Shown: positions 32,134 through 37,561 of the stretch, in pieces
Layout: each line of letters begins with the position of its first letter
How positions within the stretch are numbered: position 1 is the first letter of the stretch
Assembly (NCBI GenBank): GCA_964599915.1
Contig: CAZRHR010000019.1
Location: 1-37,561, forward strand
Origin: CAZRHR01 sp964599915
GTDB taxonomy: Bacteria > Bacteroidota > Bacteroidia > CAIKAF01
Length of the DNA stretch: 37,561 bases
Direction: 5' to 3'
Notes under the pieces: generated by a model
What the model saw: only the letters and a program-made list of their open reading frames with translations
The model's database searches: none
What the model was told of the DNA's origin: nothing
Made by a program: the position numbers and the translations under genes

Positions 32134-34017
32134 ATGGGAAAAATTATAGGAATTGACCTTGGAACCACCAACTCTTGTGTGGCCGTAATGGAAGGTAACC
32201 AACCGGTGGTGATTCCAAACAGTGAAGGAAAAAGAACCACGCCATCTATTGTGGCGTTTTTGGATAATGGTGAGCGTAAAGTCGGTGACCCTGCCAAAAG
32301 ACAGGCCATCACCAACCCAACCAGAACCATTTACTCCATCAAAAGATTTATGGGTTCCGCTTTTGGCCAATTGGGCAAAGAAGTGACACGCGTTCCCTAC
32401 ACCGTAGCCAGAGGGGACAATGACACCCCACGGGTAAAAATTGACGACCGCATGTACTCTCCACAGGAGATTTCGGCCATGATTTTGCAGAAAATGAAGC
32501 AAACGGCCGAAGATTACCTGGGACAAGAAGTAACAGAAGCCGTTATTACCGTTCCTGCCTATTTCAATGATGCCCAGCGTCAGGCCACCAAAGAAGCAGG
32601 TGAAATTGCCGGCCTTACCGTAAAGCGCATCATCAATGAACCTACGGCGGCTGCTTTGGCTTACGGATTGGATAAGAAAAGCCAAGACATGAAAATTGTG
32701 GTTTTCGACTTAGGTGGAGGAACCCATGACGTAAGTGTACTGGAATTGGGTGATGGCGTTTTTGAAGTAAAATCTACCGATGGCGACACCCATTTAGGAG
32801 GAGACGATTTCGACCAAAAAATCATCGATTGGTTGGCCGATGAATTCAAAACCGATGAAGGGGTAGATCTACGCCTCGACCCTATGGCCTTGCAGCGCTT
32901 GAAAGAAGCCGCTGAAAAAGCCAAAATTGAACTTTCCAGTGCTGCCGAGACAGAAATTAACCTGCCTTACATTATGCCGGTCAATGGCATTCCTAAGCAC
33001 TTGGTACGCAAACTGACCCGCTCCAAATTTGAAGCCCTTTGCGATGACCTCATCCAAAGAACCATTGCCCCTTGTAAAACAGCCTTGAGCAATGCCGGAT
33101 TGAGCGTCGGACAAATCGACGAAATTATCCTGGTGGGAGGTTCTACCCGTATTCCTGCGGTGCAAGAAGCCGTTCAGAAATTCTTCGGAAAATCCCCCAG
33201 CAAGGGAGTGAATCCGGATGAAGTGGTGGCTGTAGGAGCGTCTATCCAAGGCGGCGTTTTGGCCGGAGACGTAAAAGACGTGCTTTTATTGGATGTAACG
33301 CCTTTATCTTTGGGAATTGAAACCATGGGTGGCGTATTTACCAAACTCATCGAAGCCAACACCACCATTCCTACCCGGAAAAGCGAAGTGTTCAGCACCG
33401 CCTCAGATAATCAACCTTCCGTAGAAATTCATGTGCTACAAGGGGAACGTTCCATGGCCCGCGACAACAAAACCATTGGACGGTTCCATTTGGACAGCCT
33501 GCCACCGGCGCCCCGTGGCATTCCAAAGATTGAGGTTACCTTCGACATCGACGCCAACGGAATTCTTTCTGTTTCTGCCAAAGATCAAGGCACCGGCAAG
33601 GAACAATCTATTCGTATCGAAGCCAGCAGTGGACTCAGCGATGAAGAAATCAAGCGCATGAAAGCCGAGGCCGAAGCCAATGCCGAAAGCGACAAAAAAG
33701 CCAAGGATATCGCCGAGAAAATGAACATGGCCGATACCACCATTTTCCAAGCGGAGAAAACCCTCAAAGATCTTGGTGATAAGGTGCCTGCCGACCAAAA
33801 GGCCGACATTGAATCTTCCATTGAGGCCCTGCGTACTGCACACAAGGCCCAAGATCTGGACGGTATTGACAAGGCCCTTGAAGCCCTCAATACCAAAATG
33901 CAAGCCATGGCAGAAGCCGTGTACAGCAAAGAAGGCGCACCTGCAGATGCCGGAGCCGCACCAACTGGTGACAACGGCAATGTGACAGATGTAGATTACG
34001 AAGAGGTGAAAGGTTAA
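32134..34017 (+). CDS. dnaK: Chaperone DnaK (Hsp70)
   Basis: ATP-dependent cytoplasmic chaperone for nascent and stress-denatured proteins. 627 aa from the ATG at 32134 (KIIGIDLGTTNSCVAVMEG); an in-frame ATG 15 bases upstream adds five atypical residues and is rejected. The nucleotide-binding domain shows VVFDLGGGTHDVSVLELG (His in place of the usual Phe in GGGTFD) and ILVGGSTRIPAV; the linker is VLLLDVTPLSLGIET, and the substrate domain and helical lid follow, ending in the acidic TDVDYEEVKG. No dnaJ or grpE is adjacent. A strong terminator follows. Two CTGCCA repeats upstream may be regulatory; there is no CIRCE element. Confidence 0.97.
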   Translation: MGKIIGIDLGTTNSCVAVMEGNQPVVIPNSEGKRTTPSIVAFLDNGERKVGDPAKRQAITNPTRTIYSIKRFMGSAFGQLGKEVTRVPYTVARGDNDTPRVKIDDRMYSPQEISAMILQKMKQTAEDYLGQEVTEAVITVPAYFNDAQRQATKEAGEIAGLTVKRIINEPTAAALAYGLDKKSQDMKIVVFDLGGGTHDVSVLELGDGVFEVKSTDGDTHLGGDDFDQKIIDWLADEFKTDEGVDLRLDPMALQRLKEAAEKAKIELSSAAETEINLPYIMPVNGIPKHLVRKLTRSKFEALCDDLIQRTIAPCKTALSNAGLSVGQIDEIILVGGSTRIPAVQEAVQKFFGKSPSKGVNPDEVVAVGASIQGGVLAGDVKDVLLLDVTPLSLGIETMGGVFTKLIEANTTIPTRKSEVFSTASDNQPSVEIHVLQGERSMARDNKTIGRFHLDSLPPAPRGIPKIEVTFDIDANGILSVSAKDQGTGKEQSIRIEASSGLSDEEIKRMKAEAEANAESDKKAKDIAEKMNMADTTIFQAEKTLKDLGDKVPADQKADIESSIEALRTAHKAQDLDGIDKALEALNTKMQAMAEAVYSKEGAPADAGAAPTGDNGNVTDVDYEEVKG

Positions 34018-34041
34018 TCCTTCACCCATTACTGAAGTATC

Positions 34042-34068
34042 AGAGGGCCTGAATGGCCCTCTTTTTTT
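34042..34068 (+). terminator. Intrinsic terminator after dnaK
   Basis: A perfect 8-bp stem, AGAGGGCC (34042-34049) with GGCCCTCT (34055-34062), has a 5-nt loop and a run of seven Ts (34062-34068). It begins 25 bases after the dnaK stop. Confidence 0.92.
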
Positions 34069-34362
34069 ATGTGTAAAATGCCCTCGGACCATGGCGCCCC
34101 TTGCACAGCGCACATGGATTTGTCTTTCGTTATATCCTCCTCGTCTTTTTCGGCCTATTGGTTTTTAAAGGGATGGTTTTTGGAGAAGAGGGTAAAAGTC
34201 TGGAAGGTGGCTCTTTGGAGATTCATATTTGCTCAAAGGCCAAAGCAAGAATCAAATGAATGGAGAAGAACCATCGCACGGCTTTAGACCAGTAAACATA
34301 GGGTGAGCTCATGCCTTGCCCGTAGAGACCCAACCTCACCATTCAGTTTTCCCCAATGTCGC
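34069..34362. other. Gene-free region between dnaK and the DUF4292 gene
   Basis: About 290 bases between convergent genes after the dnaK terminator. Short frames exist on both strands, including one whose translation has a hydrophobic stretch (RYILLVFFGLLVFKGMVF, near 34125-34180), but none has a credible start, length or composition. The right end holds a repeat-like sequence at 34302-34340. No clear terminator for the - strand operon was found. Confidence 0.5.
34302..34340. repeat. Possible half of a palindromic intergenic repeat
   Basis: ATGCCTTGCCCGTAGAGACC (34311-34330), followed by CAACC, resembles one arm of palindromic miniature elements built on GTAGAGAC and GGCATGCC that I recall in several bacterial phyla. 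The mirror arm is missing. A 6-bp dyad, GGTGAG (34302-34307) and CTCACC (34335-34340), encloses it. It lies 23 bases past the stop of the DUF4292 gene. Confidence 0.35.
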
Positions 34363-35178
34363 TTATCTCTTCATGGAAAAATCCCTGATGTTCCTTTGTG
34401 GAAAATGCTTTGGGATGGAAAGGCTCAGGCTCGCCGGGGTTCCTATCTCTACTTTAGAAAAAGTAAACCTGGCCAAACCTTGTTGGTCTTTGGCCCGCCA
34501 TTGAATTTGACTTTCCATGGCAACGCTCACGCCTTGAATGGATGAAAATTTTTCGGGAAAGTAAGAAAGTCGCAAGGCTTGTTCCGGTTGTCCCCATTCC
34601 ATTTGCGCAAGGGTGCGGTCGGGATTCCAGACCAAGGCATGGGCAGGAAGAATCATGTGGGGATGTTGCAGCATCGTTTGTCCACCGGAAGTGAAGGCGC
34701 GAAGACTGCCATTTTGGTGTTGTTCAGCCGCGTATGGTAAGTTGGGCATCAGGGGAACCGCACTGCCCATCATGATGCTTTGCATGGCGCCAAGGCCAAT
34801 GGGAAAGGTGTCGGTGCGACCCATGTAAGCGACATTTTGCAGCAGGTCAAGCATGAAAGCGGAATCGCTTCTGAGCCAAAGTCGGGCGATGTCCACCACC
34901 CCAATAGAAGGGCGAAGTTGGATAAGCACCGCCGAGTCTTGTTGCATCCGGACCCTTCCTTTCAATGTATGTTGCTCATTTCCGGCTTCAATGGCCATTT
35001 CAAACTTGCCATCGAACCAACCCCACTGGGCCGCTTTGGGCCAAATGCTGTCTTCGGGTAAGGTGGAAACAGCCCATGGTTCTTGATGCAAGGCTGCACT
35101 TTGTCTTTGTTGACGTGTAATGCACGCCCAACATCCCCAAACCAGGGCTAACGTAATAAAGGCCTTGGATACATTCAT
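34363..35178 (-). CDS. DUF4292-like lipoprotein
   Basis: Predicted envelope lipoprotein of 271 aa. The N-terminus MNVSKAFITLALVWGCWAC is a short signal peptide with Cys16 the likely lipidated residue (VWGC; Cys19 is the alternative). The region WGWFDGKFEMAIEAGNEQHTLKGRVRMQQDSAVLIQLRPSIGVVDIARLWLRSDSAFMLD, split here over residues about 50-112, has the LolA/LppM-like layout of DUF4292 (a grooved beta-sheet possibly binding lipids). The ATG overlaps the TPR gene stop by 4 bases (ATGA). Nucleotidyltransferase, TPR and DUF4292 genes in this order are a recurrent set in Bacteroidota; the M23 peptidase often found after them is missing here. Function unknown. Confidence 0.78.
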   Translation of the reverse strand: MNVSKAFITLALVWGCWACITRQQRQSAALHQEPWAVSTLPEDSIWPKAAQWGWFDGKFEMAIEAGNEQHTLKGRVRMQQDSAVLIQLRPSIGVVDIARLWLRSDSAFMLDLLQNVAYMGRTDTFPIGLGAMQSIMMGSAVPLMPNLPYAAEQHQNGSLRAFTSGGQTMLQHPHMILPAHALVWNPDRTLAQMEWGQPEQALRLSYFPEKFSSIQGVSVAMESQIQWRAKDQQGLARFTFSKVEIGTPASLSLSIPKHFPQRNIRDFSMKR

Positions 35179-36863
35179 GGGCGGCCTGTCTGAATTTTCC
35201 GTTCTAAGGTTTCAGAAGGCGCATTCAAAACCTCAAGGGCTTTTTTCCATTGCACCAATGCCTCTTCTTGTTGTCCGGATTGATAAAGCAAATCTCCGTA
35301 GTTTTCAAGAATTTCAGGGTATTTATCGCCTCCTGCCTGAAGCGCAATGCGAAGGGCGGTGAGCGCTTCTTCTAAACGCCCCATTTTACCCAAAACCATG
35401 CCTTTGGTGTCTTGATAATGTGGATTTAAAGGATGTGTTTTGGTGGCAAATTCTGCCATACTCAAGGCTTTTTCTAGCTGATCATTTCTCAAAGAGAGAA
35501 AATAGGCATAATTGTTCATCGCCAAAGCGTCTTTGGGATCGATATCCAAGGCCGCTTCAAAACATGCATCCGATTTCTGGTACTTTTCCATGTAGTGATA
35601 CAGCTGGGCCATGGAGGTCAGAAATTTTTGTTCTAGTCCTCGGTCAGAGGCAAACAACAAATCTTTGCCTGAGCGATATGCCAAGTCTGCTTGTTCGTAT
35701 TCTTTCAGTTGAAACAGGGCATTACCTAGATAGAGAAAGGGTAGGGGATGGGTAGGAAAAAGTTCTGTTGCTTTTTTCCCATCTCTGCTTAGGTCTTCCC
35801 ATTGGGCCAAACTGGCTTCCAAACGCAGGACTTGTTCCCAGAGTTGAAACCCGCCATTTCCTTCTTTAATGGCTTTTTGATAGTACTTTAAAGCCTGTTC
35901 AAACTCATTGGTTTGTAGGGCCAGGTCGCCTAAAATAGTGGCTGCCCGTGGATCTTCGGGATGAGAAGCTTCCAGAATTTTAGCAAGTTGTCTGGCTTCG
36001 TTGCGCCAAAGTGGAAACTGTTCGGTTCGGGAAAGAAGCATGCCCAGGATTCGGAATTTGTTTTCCGTATCTGCTTTTGGATTTTCAAAAGCCTTTCTAA
36101 GGAAGACCATGGCTTCTCCGGGTTTACCGGTTTCTTGGGCCAATTGGGCCAGATACAAATGTACCCTTGGATGCGTGGGTTCAAGGGATTCCGTTACCGT
36201 AAACCATTCCCAGGCCAATGCCAGTTGCCCTTGTTCTCTATACATTTCACCCAAAGCAAAAGACGCATGCGCATTTTGTGGGTAATATTTGAAAGAGGCC
36301 AAAAGTGCTTTGGCTAATTTTTTTCCGGTAAAATGGTGTTTTAAAATGAGGACTTCTGTTTCTTGTGCAAAATCCGGAGGTAAGTCATAGTCTTTGATGC
36401 CTCGCAGTTCTCGGAGCGCACCTTTTACATCGCCGGCCTGGTCCATGGCTTCAATCAGGGAAAAGCGTAAATCGTTGTCATAAGGTGCACGGTTTATCAT
36501 GGCGCTGTACACCCGAATAGCATCTTCGGGCCGTGCCAATTTTCCGTACAACTCTGCCAATAATGCACCAAACCAGCGGTTTTCAGGTTGTAATTTCCAG
36601 GCTTGTTCTGCATAAGGTAGCGCTTGTTGCGGGCGCCCCATCTCACTCCATAAATCTGCGATGGCGTGATACGCCGCCGCATTTTTTGGATCGAGTTGAA
36701 TCACCTTTTCGTACAGGGCAATGGCCTCTTTTTTATGACCGATCACCTTTTGGGTGGTGGCATCATAAAAGGCCAATTTGGCGGACACCTCCGTTGGTTG
36801 ACCTAAAAGCGCACCAAGAGAAAAAATAAAAAAGGCGGCACTGAGCTTAACGGATGGCCACAT
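35175..36863 (-). CDS. Exported tetratricopeptide-repeat protein
   Basis: A 562-aa repeat protein. The ATG at 36863 gives a signal peptide (MWPSVKLSAAFFIFSLGALLG, cleaved before Gln) and overlaps the upstream gene by 17 bases; the longer open frame lies inside that gene and is discarded. From about residue 45 the sequence is a series of TPR units, with readable copies at EAIALYEKVIQLDPKNAAAYHA, QALPYAEQAWKLQPEN, FEQALKYYQKAIKEG, YQKSDACFEAALDIDPKDALAM, EKALSMAEFATKTHPLNPHYQD and EEALTALRIALQAGG. It probably acts as a periplasmic or outer-membrane scaffold. It is coupled to the DUF4292 lipoprotein gene by an ATGA overlap. A specific partner is not evident. Confidence 0.87.
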   Translation of the reverse strand: MWPSVKLSAAFFIFSLGALLGQPTEVSAKLAFYDATTQKVIGHKKEAIALYEKVIQLDPKNAAAYHAIADLWSEMGRPQQALPYAEQAWKLQPENRWFGALLAELYGKLARPEDAIRVYSAMINRAPYDNDLRFSLIEAMDQAGDVKGALRELRGIKDYDLPPDFAQETEVLILKHHFTGKKLAKALLASFKYYPQNAHASFALGEMYREQGQLALAWEWFTVTESLEPTHPRVHLYLAQLAQETGKPGEAMVFLRKAFENPKADTENKFRILGMLLSRTEQFPLWRNEARQLAKILEASHPEDPRAATILGDLALQTNEFEQALKYYQKAIKEGNGGFQLWEQVLRLEASLAQWEDLSRDGKKATELFPTHPLPFLYLGNALFQLKEYEQADLAYRSGKDLLFASDRGLEQKFLTSMAQLYHYMEKYQKSDACFEAALDIDPKDALAMNNYAYFLSLRNDQLEKALSMAEFATKTHPLNPHYQDTKGMVLGKMGRLEEALTALRIALQAGGDKYPEILENYGDLLYQSGQQEEALVQWKKALEVLNAPSETLERKIQTGRP

Positions 36864-37561
36864 AGTCTCCCACACTAAGGTCCAAGGCCTGGCCGTGGAA
36901 TTGGCTAAAGTTGCCCACCATGCTGTTGGCCACCACCACACGGGATAGATGTGACTTTTCCTGAATAATGGTATTTGAAACCACACAATTTTCAATGACT
37001 GTTCCATGCCCTATGGATACGTGTGGACCTACCACAGCGTTACGTAAAATTACATCAGGACCGATATAACATGGCTCAATAACCACAGAATTTTCTAAAA
37101 CAGCCTTTTGGCTTACTAGATTTTCTGTTTTTTTAACCAATTCCAAGATTCTTTGGTTGGTATACACCGTGGCATCTTTATTGCCACAATCTAACCACTC
37201 GTCTACCGCGCCTGTTACAAATTGTGCCCCCTTCTTTTTCATGTTTTCAAGGGCATTCGTGAGTTGATATTCGCCTTTTTCTTTTAGGTCATTGGTAATG
37301 AGATGATCTATTTCCGCTTTGAGCCATTGTCCATCTTTTACATAATAAATACCAATGATGGCGAGGTCAGACACATAGGTTTGTGGTTTTTCTACCAAAT
37401 CTGTAATTACGTTTTGCTCGTTGACCAATACTACGCCAAAGGCGGAAGGGTCTTCTACTTTTTGCACCCAGATCATGCCATCCGGAGAGGTGTCCATTTT
37501 GAAGTTGGCAGAAAACAAGGTGTCTGCAAAGGCTACAATCACTGGGCCGGTAAGCAAATCC
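36847..37561 (-). CDS. Sugar-phosphate nucleotidyltransferase with left-handed beta-helix (5' end outside window)
   Basis: Partial gene: the frame is open to the window edge, so the N-terminal nucleotide-binding loop is missing and 238 codons are seen. The visible part includes GPVIVAFADTLFS, where the Asp corresponds to the metal-binding residue of GT-A nucleotidyltransferases, then VEDPSAFGVVLVNEQNVITDLVEKPQ and IIGIYYVKDG, typical of glucose-1-phosphate thymidylyl- or uridylyl-/mannose-1-phosphate guanylyltransferases. WLDCGNKDATVYTNQRILE closes the catalytic domain. The last 85 residues are hexapeptide repeats (VVIEPCYIGPDVILRNAVVG), a left-handed beta-helix. Nucleotide and sugar cannot be told from this part. 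It leads the operon with the TPR and DUF4292 genes. Confidence 0.88.
   Translation of the reverse strand, partial: DLLTGPVIVAFADTLFSANFKMDTSPDGMIWVQKVEDPSAFGVVLVNEQNVITDLVEKPQTYVSDLAIIGIYYVKDGQWLKAEIDHLITNDLKEKGEYQLTNALENMKKKGAQFVTGAVDEWLDCGNKDATVYTNQRILELVKKTENLVSQKAVLENSVVIEPCYIGPDVILRNAVVGPHVSIGHGTVIENCVVSNTIIQEKSHLSRVVVANSMVGNFSQFHGQALDLSVGDYVAIR

Noticed and set aside
33436..34113. 225-codon - strand frame opposite the end of dnaK
   Set aside because: His/Phe/Gly-rich translation is the usual shadow of a strongly biased gene on the other strand; it also crosses the dnaK terminator.
34110..34248. Short + strand frame with a hydrophobic stretch (RYILLVFFGLLVFKGMVF) that recalls the N-terminal helix of class B PBPs
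   Set aside because: No start codon in a credible place, a stop after about 46 codons and no conserved residues after the helix. It could be chance or a very old remnant, and cannot be supported.
36863..37007. 48-codon N-terminal extension of the TPR gene
   Set aside because: It lies inside the nucleotidyltransferase gene and would place residues rich in Trp and Pro ahead of a clear signal peptide.
1..37561. Hidden defence, phage, transposon or CRISPR system
   Set aside because: All sizeable frames belong to recognisable chromosomal families. The AddAB pair is a repair system, and no transposase, integrase, toxin-antitoxin pair or regularly spaced repeats were seen.

Overview
The window is a stretch of ordinary, gene-dense chromosome from a member of the phylum Bacteroidota. 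The evidence is the gene content (AddAB-type recombination genes, HNLRGP-type histidine kinase, DUF4249-like and DUF4292-like lipoproteins, bacterial GH3 protein, Skp/OmpH, DivIC), TAnnTTTG-type promoter elements, lipoproteins with acidic residues after the lipidated Cys, and the general lack of strong Shine-Dalgarno sites. The order cannot be fixed from sequence alone. There is no phage, insertion sequence, integrase, CRISPR array, tRNA or rRNA that I can see.

Layout. 1-136: terminator of a gene outside the window. 137-6126 (+): addA-addB helicase/nuclease pair for double-strand break repair. 6123-9548 (-): histidine kinase, single-domain response regulator, then MlaE and MlaF lipid-transport ABC subunits, tightly spaced and probably one transcript. 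9798-11759 (+): pruA (proline catabolism) and a DivIC/FtsB-like division protein. 11756-12778 (-): a DUF4249-like lipoprotein. 12922-15051 (-): panB, an RluA-type pseudouridine synthase and Skp/OmpH, with a good promoter and an intrinsic terminator. 15174-19373 (-): mreB-mreC-mreD-mrdA cell-shape operon, with rodA absent from its usual place. 19495-21018 (-): purH.

21136-23490 (+): a MacB-type ABC permease interrupted by a 10-N assembly gap, and a membrane-anchored SRPBCC/GyrI-like protein. 23525-23704 (-): a 59-residue conserved-looking small protein. 23838-30201 (+): yraN, an RsuA-type pseudouridine synthase with a long basic tail at its N-terminus, a GH3 enzyme tightly linked to a LysE-type exporter, and a large AsmA-like protein. 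30202-30663: a long intergenic region with repeat-like sequence and a folded leader. 30664-31911 (+): a predicted surface-exposed lipoprotein alpha/beta hydrolase. 32134-34017 (+): dnaK. 34363-37561 (-): DUF4292 lipoprotein, TPR protein and a sugar nucleotidyltransferase that runs off the window end.

Most of this is core metabolism, envelope biogenesis and DNA repair. I found no convincing new defence or mobile system. The points most worth a second look are a 23-codon upstream ORF with a perfect AGGAGG just before pruA, the unannotated 59-residue gene, the GH3-LysE pair, the structured leader before the surface hydrolase, and three intergenic repeat-like remnants, one of which lies where rodA would be expected.
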